A DNA stretch of 64,000 nucleotides, from positions 1,302,001-1,366,000 of the forward strand of contig NC_012590.1 of assembly GCF_000022905.1 (NCBI RefSeq). The letters are read 5' to 3'. The translations under genes were made by a program, and so were the position numbers. The stretch comes from Corynebacterium aurimucosum ATCC 700975. GTDB taxonomy: Bacteria > Actinomycetota > Actinomycetes > Mycobacteriales > Mycobacteriaceae. The notes under the pieces were generated by a model. That model was not told the DNA's origin, did not search any database, and saw nothing but the letters and a program-made list of their open reading frames with translations. This document shows, one piece after another, positions 52,380 through 59,927 of this stretch (positions within the stretch are counted from its first letter, which is position 1; each line of letters opens with the position of its first letter).

Positions 52380-54379
52380 TATGACGAGGCGGGTGAGGTC
52401 GCCGGATCCAGGGCCGAGGAGATGATGTCCACCGCGTCCTGCTTGGATGTAGCGGATTGAAGGCGAGTACGGAAGTCATCCTTCATGATCGCCCGCGCCA
52501 GCTTGGAGAGCAGCTTGAGGTGCTGCTTGCCGGCGTCCTCAGGCACAGCAATGAGGAAGACCAACGTCGTTGGCTCCTCGCCCTCTGCCCACGTAATCCC
52601 CTCGGAAAGACGAGCAAAGGCCAAAGTCGGCACTGTCACTCCCGCGGAACGAGCATGCGGGATAGCCACTCCATGCCCCACGCCGGTCGAGTGCTTCGCT
52701 TCCCGCTCTAGGGCCGTAGTGATAACCACGAAAGGATCAGAAAGGCGAGGAGAGACAAGCTGAACCAGCGACTCGATGGTTTCCTTGCGATTGGTGCCAA
52801 GGTCTTGGTCAAGGCTCACCGTGTCGACAGAAAGCAGAGGTTCTTCCTGGATGGTTGATTGTGACGCATCCTCCTTAGCTATGCCCGCTGCACCCTGTTC
52901 ACCCGAGCTCTCATCCTTACTACGGGCTTTTCTATTGTGGGTAAGTCCAATCAACAGAAGCATGACGGAAGCACAGACAACGACACCAATAAGAAGTGCG
53001 ATGAAGAAGCCCACGACGTTGTCGACCGCCCCGAGCACCGCAACGATGGGGCCACCATGCATGACATGGTCCGCGACTCCAAATGCACCTGCCAGGGCAC
53101 CGGCTACCGCACCGCCGATGACGTTTGCCGGAATGACTTGCAGCGGGCGTGCAGCCGCAAGAGGGATAGCGCCTTCAGTGATGCCAAAGAACCCCATGAA
53201 AAACGCGGCGATACCGGCGTCCTTCTCGGCTTTATTGAACCAAGAACGGCGGAATAGAGTGGCAACGCCCACGGCAAGGGGAGGTACAGCGATAGCGGTA
53301 GCCGCCATGCCCATCGGAGCCGCATTGCCGGCTGCAATCATGCCACCGCCGAACAGGAAGGCAGTTTTGTTGAAAGGGCCGCCCATGTCGAAAGCGATCA
53401 TCGCGCCAATAACGAGACCGAGGACAATGACAGAGGAACCTTCCATCTCGGCGAGGTACTCAGTCATGGCTTCAAAGGCACCGGCTACTGGCGCACCGAC
53501 GAGGTAGATAAAGATGAGCCCCACAATGAGCGTGGTGAAGATCGGGATAACGATGATCGGCCAAATCGGGGCGATGTACCTATTGACGGGAATCTTCTTG
53601 ATTCCGAGGGCTACGTAGCCGGACAGAACGCCTGTCACGATTCCGCCCAAGAACCCGGCACCGGCCTCAGAGCCGTATAGGGAGCCGGTCGTGGCGATGA
53701 GGCCGGTGATGAGTCCTGGTGCCAAACCAGGACGGTCCGCAATGCCGACCGCGATATAGCCGGAAAGAATCGGCACCATGAGAGAAAAGGCCAGACCGCC
53801 AAGCTCATTCAGGGTGTTCCAGAAGGAGTCTTCGGGGATAGCCAGGCCTTCGGGCGTGGGTGTTCCTCCGATTGAGAGTGCTACCGCGATGAGGAGACCA
53901 CCGGTGACCACGAACGGAATCATGTGGGAGACACCATTCATCAGCGCTTTGTAGAGGGTCTCTCCCACAGCACGAATCCCAGAGGCACTGCCGGAAGTTT
54001 CTTCGCGCTGATTTCCTGGGGTCGATTCGCTCGAAGTCTTTTCTTCCCACTTCGCTGCTGACAGAGCGCGAGTGAGGAGTTCCTTTGGATGCTTAATAGC
54101 TTCATCGACACCAGTCGCTGCTAGGCGCTTTCCACGGAAGCGGTCCTTTGCAATGACGGTGTCGGCGCCAATCACGATGGCATCGGCTTCTTCGATGTCC
54201 TGAGAGCTAAAAGTGCCTTCGACGCCAATAGAGCCGTGTGTCTCAATCTTGATGCGATAACCAAGTTCAGCGGCAGCAGCCTCCAGGTTCTCGGCCGCCA
54301 TGTAGGTGTGGGCGATTCCGGTCGGACATGCGGTAATTGCGAGGATTAATGGAGATTTCGATGTGTCTGATGTGCTCAT
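52379..54379 (-). CDS. PTS fructose-type EIIBCA permease
   Basis: Membrane transporter that phosphorylates a sugar, probably fructose or a fructose-like ketose, during uptake. It has 666 residues in the order IIB-IIC-IIA. The IIB domain (about 1-105) has the phosphocysteine Cys18 in ITACPTGIAHTYMA. The IIC domain (about 130-470) contains FVVTGGLLIAVALSIGG and AFDMGGPFNKTAFLFGGGM. The IIA domain (about 520-660) has the phosphohistidine in GHGVAIPHARS near residue 570. Unlike the usual fruR-pfkB-ptsF arrangement, no regulator, 1-phosphofructokinase or HPr gene is nearby, so it is a stand-alone permease. Confidence 0.9.
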   Translation of the reverse strand: MSTSDTSKSPLILAITACPTGIAHTYMAAENLEAAAAELGYRIKIETHGSIGVEGTFSSQDIEEADAIVIGADTVIAKDRFRGKRLAATGVDEAIKHPKELLTRALSAAKWEEKTSSESTPGNQREETSGSASGIRAVGETLYKALMNGVSHMIPFVVTGGLLIAVALSIGGTPTPEGLAIPEDSFWNTLNELGGLAFSLMVPILSGYIAVGIADRPGLAPGLITGLIATTGSLYGSEAGAGFLGGIVTGVLSGYVALGIKKIPVNRYIAPIWPIIVIPIFTTLIVGLIFIYLVGAPVAGAFEAMTEYLAEMEGSSVIVLGLVIGAMIAFDMGGPFNKTAFLFGGGMIAAGNAAPMGMAATAIAVPPLAVGVATLFRRSWFNKAEKDAGIAAFFMGFFGITEGAIPLAAARPLQVIPANVIGGAVAGALAGAFGVADHVMHGGPIVAVLGAVDNVVGFFIALLIGVVVCASVMLLLIGLTHNRKARSKDESSGEQGAAGIAKEDASQSTIQEEPLLSVDTVSLDQDLGTNRKETIESLVQLVSPRLSDPFVVITTALEREAKHSTGVGHGVAIPHARSAGVTVPTLAFARLSEGITWAEGEEPTTLVFLIAVPEDAGKQHLKLLSKLARAIMKDDFRTRLQSATSKQDAVDIISSALDPATSPASS

Positions 54380-54385
54380 GACGCC

Positions 54386-54391
54386 AATCTA
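54386..54391 (-). promoter_or_regulatory. -10 of leaderless PTS transcript
   Basis: TAGATT on the minus strand ends 6 nt before the ATG at 54379 (GGCGTC between). Confidence 0.45.
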
Positions 54392-54525
54392 GTCACATCG
54401 AACTTCATGCATATGTGAAACTCGCCGAACAGGAACCAGGTTTTCCAAAGGGCACTACAACCTGTAAACCCAGATAAATGCTGATTGGGCCTTGCCACTG
54501 GTTCGGGTTTAACTACCCTGATTGC

Positions 54526-54531
54526 TAGACT
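54526..54531 (+). promoter_or_regulatory. -10 of leaderless ABC-F transcript
   Basis: TAGACT, 8 nt before GTG 54540. Hexamer and spacing are the same as at the ABC exporter ATPase gene on the other strand (43977-43982). Confidence 0.6.
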
Positions 54532-54539
54532 GTCTCGAC

Positions 54540-56171
54540 GTGATTGTGACCAATGATTTCGAGGTGCGCGTGGGCGCACGCACGCTTCTCGACGCCCCCG
54601 GCCAGCACCTTCGCGTGCAGCCGGGGGATCGCATCGGCCTGGTCGGGCGCAATGGCGCGGGAAAGACGACCACCATGCGCATCCTGGCGGGGGAGACCGA
54701 GCCCTATGGCGGCTCGGTGACGCGCTCGGGTCCTATTGGTTACCTGCCGCAGGATTCCCGCGAGGGCAACATCGAGCAAACCGCGCGTGAGCGCGTGCTC
54801 TCTGCGCGCGGCTTGGATGAGATCAAGCGCCGCATGGCCAAGCAGCAAGAGCTCATGGAGACGGCCACGGATGATAAGTTCCGCGACAAGGCCATTCGTA
54901 AGTTTTCCCGCCTGGAGGAGGAATACCATACCTTAGGCGGCTATGAGGCGGACTCCGAATGCGCCCAGATTTGTGACAACCTGGGTCTGCCGCAGCGTGT
55001 GCTCGACCAGCAGCTCAAGACGCTGTCCGGCGGTCAGCGCCGCCGCGTAGAGCTGGCGCAGATTCTCTTCGCAGCTTCAGCTGGGTCAGGCAAGTCCCAG
55101 ACCACACTGCTTCTCGACGAGCCCACTAACCACCTCGACGCAGACTCGATTACCTGGCTGCGAGGCTTCCTGTCCAAGCACGAGGGCGGCCTGGTGATGA
55201 TTTCCCACGACGTCGACCTGCTCGAGGCCGTGTGCAACAAGGTCTGGTTCCTCGATGCCGTGCGCGCTGAGGCCGACGTCTACAACATGGGCTTTAAGAA
55301 GTACCTTGATGCCCGCGCCACCGATGAGGCACGCCGCCGCCGCGAGCGTGCCAACGCGGAGAAGAAAGCCGCAGCCCTGCACAAGCAGGCCGCCAAGCTG
55401 GGCGCGAAAGCCACGAAAGCCGCCGCTGCCAAGCAGATGCTGCACCGCGCCGAGCGCATGATGAACGAGCTCGATGATGTCCGCGTGGCCGACAAGGTGG
55501 CCCACATCAAGTTCCCCGAACCCGCTCCCTGCGGCAAGACTCCGATGAACGCCAAGGGCCTGACCAAGATGTATGGCTCGCTGGAGGTTTTTGCCGGTGT
55601 CGATTTGGCCATCGACAAGGGTTCCCGCGTGGTTGTGCTGGGCTATAACGGTGCGGGCAAGACGACTCTGCTCAAGCTTCTGGCGGGCGTGGAGCGCACC
55701 GATGGCGAAGGCGGCATCGTCTCCGGGCACGGCCTGCGCATCGGTTACTTTGCTCAGGAGCACGACAACATCGACCCAGACAAAACCGTGTGGGAAAACA
55801 CCATCGAGGCCTGCCCGGATGCCGGCCAGCAGGACTTGCGTGGACTGCTGGGCGCCTTCATGTTCTCCGGAGACAAGTTGGAGCAACCCGCCGGCACGCT
55901 CTCCGGCGGTGAGAAAACCCGACTGTCCCTGGCAACGCTGGTGTCCTCGCGCGCCAACGTGCTGCTTCTCGACGAGCCCACGAACAACCTCGACCCACAG
56001 TCCCGCGAGCAGGTGCTCGATGCCCTAGGTACCTACACCGGTGCCGTGGTCTTGGTTACCCACGACCCGGGTGCGGTCAAGGCTCTCAACCCAGAGCGCG
56101 TCATCATCATGCCCGACGGCGATGAGGACTTGTGGAACGACGAGTACATGGAAATCGTGGAGCTAGCCTAG
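54540..56171 (+). CDS. ABC-F family ATPase (EttA/Uup-like)
   Basis: Soluble twin-ATPase of the ABC-F family, which acts on ribosomes in translation control or antibiotic protection. It has 543 residues from GTG 54540, giving the family N-terminus MIVTNDFEVRVGARTL; a TTG 18 nt upstream is rejected because the promoter hexamer lies between. First ATPase: GRNGAGKTTT, LSGGQRRRVELAQ, LLLDEPTNHLD. An inter-domain linker of about 60 Lys/Arg/Ala-rich residues (about 255-320) is the ribosome-contacting region. Second ATPase: GYNGAGKTTLL, LSGGEKTRLSLA, LLLDEPTNNLD. No membrane partner is present, as expected. A specific role cannot be assigned. Confidence 0.92.
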   Translation: MIVTNDFEVRVGARTLLDAPGQHLRVQPGDRIGLVGRNGAGKTTTMRILAGETEPYGGSVTRSGPIGYLPQDSREGNIEQTARERVLSARGLDEIKRRMAKQQELMETATDDKFRDKAIRKFSRLEEEYHTLGGYEADSECAQICDNLGLPQRVLDQQLKTLSGGQRRRVELAQILFAASAGSGKSQTTLLLDEPTNHLDADSITWLRGFLSKHEGGLVMISHDVDLLEAVCNKVWFLDAVRAEADVYNMGFKKYLDARATDEARRRRERANAEKKAAALHKQAAKLGAKATKAAAAKQMLHRAERMMNELDDVRVADKVAHIKFPEPAPCGKTPMNAKGLTKMYGSLEVFAGVDLAIDKGSRVVVLGYNGAGKTTLLKLLAGVERTDGEGGIVSGHGLRIGYFAQEHDNIDPDKTVWENTIEACPDAGQQDLRGLLGAFMFSGDKLEQPAGTLSGGEKTRLSLATLVSSRANVLLLDEPTNNLDPQSREQVLDALGTYTGAVVLVTHDPGAVKALNPERVIIMPDGDEDLWNDEYMEIVELA

Positions 56172-56208
56172 AGCCTACTTCTCAGATATAGCTCTATCCT
56201 GGCTCTAC

Positions 56209-56223
56209 TTCCTGCGCTAGACT
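56209..56223 (+). repeat. 15-bp target-site duplication, left copy
   Basis: TTCCTGCGCTAGACT immediately abuts the left end of the IS481-like element. It is identical to 59029-59043 at the right end. Confidence 0.85.
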
Positions 56224-56239
56224 TGTGATGTCTAGCGAC

Positions 56240-56296
56240 TTTTTGGACACGGAGTCCAGGATGTTTTTGGACGGGATGTCTAGTGGCTTTTTGGAC
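56240..56296 (+). repeat. Left-end iterons of the IS481 element (3 x 24 bp)
   Basis: TTTTTGGAC occurs at 56240-56248, 56264-56272 and 56288-56296, each 24 bp apart. They are probably transposase-binding sites. Confidence 0.85.
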
Positions 56297-56303
56297 GTTT
56301 GCG

Positions 56304-56335
56304 GCGGTGGAATAGCCGGATGGCTATTCCATTGC
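56304..56335 (+). promoter_or_regulatory. Hairpin over the IS481 transposase start codon
   Basis: TGGAATAGCC (56308-56317) pairs perfectly with GGCTATTCCA (56322-56331), extendable to 14 pairs with two wobbles. The ATG at 56320-56322 lies in the loop and first stem base. It could sequester the start in read-through transcripts. Confidence 0.6.
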
Positions 56336-57096
56336 ATAAGCGTAGAAAGGTCGCAGATTTCGATCCCGTTCGTGACGGCAAGACGGTCACACAGTTTTGC
56401 AAAGAATTAGGAATCTCGCGGCAGACGTACCACAACATCAAACACCGGATAGCGCAGAAGGGCCGCGCAGGTATTGTGCCCGATTCGACTGCCCCGAAGA
56501 ATCCGATTAAGAAGTTTGACGAAGCCGACAAAATCGCAGTCGTCCACGCCAGGCAACAGTTAATGGAGCAAGGCTTGGATTATGGGCCTTGGTCGATCTA
56601 CTACTTCTTGTTCGACACTGTAGGCCCAGATTCCACACCGTCGCGTTCTACAATCGCCTCGTGGCTTCATGAGCTGGGATTTGTTGATGCCAATGCCCGC
56701 AAACGGCCACGCAGCTCCTATAAGCGCTTCGCCCGTGATCTCGTCGGTGAACTCTGGCAAATCGATGGACTGGTCTACCGCCTCTTTGACCATGCCCACA
56801 CACATGTCACGATTTACCAGATTATCGATGATGCCAGCAGATTCGATGTCGGAACCACAGCATTCGCTCTGCCAGAAAACGGTACTGATGCGCGCGCCGT
56901 ACTGGCCGCAGCGTTCGCTGCCTACGGCAAACCTCAAGAAATCCTTTCCGACAATGGCGATGCGTTCGCCACCTACCACCGTGGCTTTCTCTCTGCTACT
57001 GAAACTTGGCTCGCCAGCCAAGGTGTACTTGCTATTGCTGGTTTCGCCCCGACAACCCAGGGAAAAGACGAACGCTCTCACCGCACGTTGACCCAG
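56320..57096 (+). pseudogene. IS481-family transposase, 5' part (split by IS3)
   Basis: The reading frame encodes an N-terminal helix-turn-helix (TVTQFCKELGISRQTYHNIKHRI) and an integrase-like catalytic core. All three DDE residues appear present: Asp in ELWQIDGLVYRLFD, Asp in EILSDNGDAFATYH, and Glu in GKDERSHRTL. The frame then enters the IS3 element after codon CAG 57094-57096 and ends artificially within it. The lost segment should contain the C-terminal YN..RPH box. The start ATG 56320 lies inside a strong hairpin. The protein fragment is about 259 residues before the interruption. Confidence 0.85.
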
Positions 57097-57134
57097 GGGC
57101 CTGACCCCCGGAAGGTAGACACGTCGGGGGTTAG

Positions 57135-57977
57135 CTATGCTGCTTGGGTCAGTGTAGCTGATGTGAGTTCTTCGAAGTCATCGGGGGCTAGAAGGTTGCA
57201 CCAGGAGTGTCGTCTGCGCGTGTTGTAGCGCATGCACCATCGGAAGACTTCTTGGCGGCAGATGATGGGATTGTCAAAGACTTTCCGATCACGCAGAACT
57301 TCACGCTTTAGGGTGGCGTTAAATGATTCTGCCAGGGCATTATCGGCACTCGTTCCCACTGCTCCCATGGATTGGCGAACACCAAGTACAGCGCAGTGCT
57401 CTCTAAATGCTTGTGAGGTGTACACACTGCCGTGATCGGAATGGAAAATTGCCCCTTTAAGGCTTCCGCGGACTTTTCTGGCATGAGATAAAGCTTCGAT
57501 AACCAGCGATACCCGCATGTGGTCAGCGAGTGCATGGCCGACGAGCTTGCGTGAGTAAACGTCAATGACCGTGGCTAGGTACATGTTCTTGCCGCCCTTA
57601 CACGGCAGGTAGGTGATATCGCCTACGTAGACGTGGTTTGGCCTGTCAGCTGTGAATTTGCGGCCTATTAAATCTGGCATGACTCGACGGCCAGGCTTGC
57701 GCCTGGTGGTGATGCATCGACGCCGTTTAGTAAAGCCTTTTAGCCCCATGGATTTCATGATGCGTGCGACCTTCTTGTGATTGATCGGAGGAAAGTCCGT
57801 ATCGTCGTTGAGGCTTGCAGCGATGCGTTTAGCACCATAAAGCCCGTGCTCATTATCGAAGATGGTCTTGATTCTCGCACCAATAAGGGCATCGGAACAC
57901 GTCTTTAACCTGCGTTTTTCGCGGGTGTTGACCCATTTGTAGAACGAGGAGCGATTGAGCTTTAACACGTGGCACAT
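57135..57977 (-). CDS. IS3-family transposase OrfB (integrase core)
   Basis: Catalytic part of the IS3 transposase, 280 residues from its first ATG. An HTH_21-type N-terminal region (GLYGAKRIAASLNDD, KVARIMKSMGLKG) precedes the rve integrase core with the three acidic residues intact: GDITYLP, IFHSDHGSVYTS and NALAESFNATLKRE. The open frame continues upstream of the ATG into the end of orfA in the -1 frame (QFVDDHRTEYSVKRM), so the active product is probably an OrfAB fusion made by ribosomal frameshifting. No internal stop or deletion is seen, so this copy may be functional. Confidence 0.92.
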   Translation of the reverse strand: MCHVLKLNRSSFYKWVNTREKRRLKTCSDALIGARIKTIFDNEHGLYGAKRIAASLNDDTDFPPINHKKVARIMKSMGLKGFTKRRRCITTRRKPGRRVMPDLIGRKFTADRPNHVYVGDITYLPCKGGKNMYLATVIDVYSRKLVGHALADHMRVSLVIEALSHARKVRGSLKGAIFHSDHGSVYTSQAFREHCAVLGVRQSMGAVGTSADNALAESFNATLKREVLRDRKVFDNPIICRQEVFRWCMRYNTRRRHSWCNLLAPDDFEELTSATLTQAA

Positions 57978-58027
57978 CCGCTTGACCGAGTATTCGGTTC
58001 GGTGGTCATCGACAAACTGGAAGCGGA

Positions 58028-58327
58028 TTACCAGCGTGTCTCTTCGGCAAAATATTTCGCGGCCTTGCGCAGGATGTCGCGTTCTTCGCGCAGCTTTGCG
58101 TTTTCTTTTTCTAGCTGGCGGATCCGCTCAGAATCGGTTGTCGCCTGAGTCTTGTCACGCATGGTCTTCGTGCGGGCACGCTTTCCGGTGCCGTACTGCT
58201 TGATCCAGGAATAAAGTGAGGAGCGATTGACTCCAAGCTCTGCTGAAGCCGCGTGAAGTGAGAGGTCCTCATTGTTTTCGTAGAGGGCCACAGCATCACG
58301 TTTGAACTGTTCGGAGTACCTAGGCAT
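58028..58327 (-). CDS. IS3-family transposase OrfA (DNA-binding)
   Basis: This 99-residue protein has an N-terminal helix-turn-helix (YSEQFKRDAVALYENNEDLSLHAASAELGVNRSSLYSWIKQYG). It ends in a leucine-zipper-like coiled coil (SERIRQLEKENAKLREERDI LRKAAKYF, split here for length). The first residues, MPRYSEQFKRDAV, match the IS3 OrfA family. It ends near the OrfB frame, consistent with a programmed -1 frameshift in or near the AAATATTTT stretch of its last codons. A classical A6G slippery heptamer is not evident. Confidence 0.92.
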   Translation of the reverse strand: MPRYSEQFKRDAVALYENNEDLSLHAASAELGVNRSSLYSWIKQYGTGKRARTKTMRDKTQATTDSERIRQLEKENAKLREERDILRKAAKYFAEETRW

Positions 58328-58400
58328 GGTGGTAGATTACCTTTCTTCCCAACCCAACTGGGCTGGATATCAGGTGTCTACCAAACAGGGGTCAGGTCCC

Positions 58401-58943
58401 TTCCCCAAGGCACCATCACCTCAGCATCCACTCGATCCCGAGCAGGTCTGGGCCCGCATAGTCGCCTATAACCAAGCACACAATCCACAAGCTGTATCCG
58501 AAAAGCTAAACGGCCCCGCGGAAGCGGCAACTTCCCACGAGGCCAGCACCGATGACAGGGCAGCTTTGCAAGGCATACCTCCCACCGATACCCCAACACT
58601 AACGGCGCCGACGACACAATCAACAAACCATTGGGGTATCCCAGACCAGCTCTGCGTAAGCAAAGACGGCGTTGTACGCGTGTGCGGCTTCGGTCTCTAC
58701 ATTGGTCTGAGGTTTAAAAACCGCAGACTCTACTCCACAGTCACAGCCGAAAACGTTGCGGAGTTCTACACGGCCCATGACGGTGAATTCCTCTTCAGCG
58801 TGCCGCTGCCGATCACGTTGAACCACAGGCCACCAGGTGGCCAGATCAACATCAACCTCGTTGAAGGAATGAAACACCGCCAACCACCACGGATGAACCC
58901 GAAACTATCCAAACCCCGGCCCAAACGCAGGCCACAACCATAA
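58401..58943 (+). pseudogene. IS481-family transposase, 3' part
   Basis: Continues the split transposase in frame from TTC 58401: FPKAPSPQHPLDPEQVWARI, then a Thr/Pro-rich linker and a C-terminal beta-rich tail (VSKDGVVRVCGFGLYIGLRF ... NLVEGMKH) of the kind found at the end of IS481 proteins, finishing with a basic Pro/Arg tail. No start of its own is convincing. The YN..RPH segment expected between the last catalytic glutamate and this PKAP region is found on neither side of the IS3 element, suggesting that a short deletion accompanied the insertion. Confidence 0.75.
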
Positions 58944-58955
58944 ACCGCTAGAAGT

Positions 58956-59012
58956 GTCCAAGAACTCCATGGATTCCGTGTCCAAAAAGACACCGGACTC
59001 CATGTCCAAAAA
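58956..59012 (-). repeat. Right-end iterons of the IS481 element (3 x 24 bp)
   Basis: On the plus strand GTCCAAGAA (58956-58964), GTCCAAAAA (58980-58988) and GTCCAAAAA (59004-59012) are spaced 24 bp apart. They mirror the left-end repeats. Confidence 0.85.
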
Positions 59013-59028
59013 CCCTATGGACATAACA

Positions 59029-59057
59029 TTCCTGCGCTAGACTTCCTGCGCTAGACT
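59029..59057 (+). repeat. Target-site duplication, right copy, plus tandem repeat
   Basis: TTCCTGCGCTAGACT at 59029-59043 duplicates the left flank and overlaps by one base a further identical copy at 59043-59057 (period 14 bp). The tandem copy probably existed before insertion. Confidence 0.8.
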
Positions 59058-59171
59058 CGGGCTCACAACCACACACCGCTCAAGACTCTTCTCTTGGGTT
59101 CTTCCGCTTCCCACGCACAGGGTCTAGAAGTGGTAAAACCCCATCGTGCCGCCGCTGGAGAGGAAGAGACC

Positions 59172-59927
59172 ATGAGCACCGCCGCGACCCTAGATTCCGT
59201 CATCGAACCATTGCTCACCGGACTAGTGAGCAAGCGCCCCGAAGTACGCGTGGACTGGGCCTATACCGAATTGAAAGAGGGCATTGAGTCAGGCCAGTGG
59301 GACAGCCATCTCGGCCAGATTCGGGAGCGCCTCACCGGTTACCTGCGTACAGACAAAGTGTGGACCAAGGCTTTGTCCGCCCAGCTGCTCAACGTGCTCG
59401 CGGAGGCGGGCCACTTTCACTACGAGGACTACCTCACCTTCCGCGCGTGGTATGTCACAGAGGAGGACACCCGCGGCATTGTCAAAGACATCGGTCCTAT
59501 CATGGCCGTTGGATATGGCGCCGACTACGTAGAAACCTGCGTCCGCAAGGGACTGATTCCGCCCGTCGAAGCGGCAGCAATCATCTCGTGTCGCCTTCGC
59601 GCCCCCGGAGGAGTGTGGCATGACGATGAGGGGGTGCGCTTAGCGCGCGCCGCCTGCACCACGATTGCCAAGAGCACCTCCCCCCATATTCTGGAAATCT
59701 GGATCGAGCGGCTGAGCGATACCGTCCTCGCCGAAGGCGTACGCAACGGCAACCGAGCAGTGGTGGAAAACTTCACCCACTTCCTCAAGACCACGGGAAA
59801 CTTGATCCGCAGCGAACCTGAGAAGTGGGGAATTGATGACGAACGTGCGCAGCTGACCTTGCCGTTGATCGCCGAGCTCGAGGAGCAACTACGCAACGCC
59901 AGCGATTACCGGGAAGTAGTGCCATAG
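59172..59927 (+). CDS. DUF2785-like protein, function unknown
   Basis: Soluble, largely helical 251-residue protein. The first 80 residues resemble the DUF2785 helical repeat start (VDWAYTELKEGIESGQWDS). The next block, FRAWYVTEEDTRGIVKDIGP followed by AVGYGADYV, aligns with the DUF2785 signature (Y..E.D.RG...GW.HA.AH.AD), but the two histidines of that signature are absent. ATG 59172 is chosen because GGAGAGGAAGAG precedes it; a GTG or TTG further upstream would add an unconserved stretch. No signal peptide or membrane segment. Its 3' end overlaps the convergent next gene by 22 nt. No function can be assigned. Confidence 0.5.
   Translation: MSTAATLDSVIEPLLTGLVSKRPEVRVDWAYTELKEGIESGQWDSHLGQIRERLTGYLRTDKVWTKALSAQLLNVLAEAGHFHYEDYLTFRAWYVTEEDTRGIVKDIGPIMAVGYGADYVETCVRKGLIPPVEAAAIISCRLRAPGGVWHDDEGVRLARAACTTIAKSTSPHILEIWIERLSDTVLAEGVRNGNRAVVENFTHFLKTTGNLIRSEPEKWGIDDERAQLTLPLIAELEEQLRNASDYREVVP

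Larger units (their letters stand above)
57097..58400 (-). mobile_element. IS3-family insertion sequence nested in the IS481 element
   Basis: An element of about 1.3 kb with two overlapping genes on the minus strand (orfA, orfB). Its ends are inverted repeats: the left end reads GGGCCTGACCCC and the right end, reverse complemented, GGGACCTGACCCC, followed in both by GGTAGACAC about 14 nt further in. No clear short target duplication is visible, and sequence from the interrupted transposase seems to be missing. The exact outer bases are therefore uncertain by a few nucleotides. Confidence 0.85.
56224..59028. mobile_element. IS481-family insertion sequence, interrupted by an IS3 element
   Basis: The ends are imperfect inverted repeats of about 34 bp: the left end begins TGTGATGTC and the right end, reverse complemented, begins TGTTATGTCC. 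Both contain TTTTTGGACA 16 bp from the tip and GGAGTCC further in. Each end carries three copies of a TTTTTGGAC-type repeat at exactly 24-bp intervals. A perfect 15-bp direct repeat flanks the element. Without the nested IS3 element it would be about 1.5 kb, the normal IS481 size. The transposase gene is split, so the element is not autonomous. The host DNA lies between an ABC-F gene and a DUF2785-like gene. Confidence 0.88.

Noticed and set aside
57092..58403. CCC as a 3-bp target duplication of the IS3 element
   Set aside because: It is too short to be meaningful in this C-rich context, and the implied junction would shift the interrupted transposase frame.
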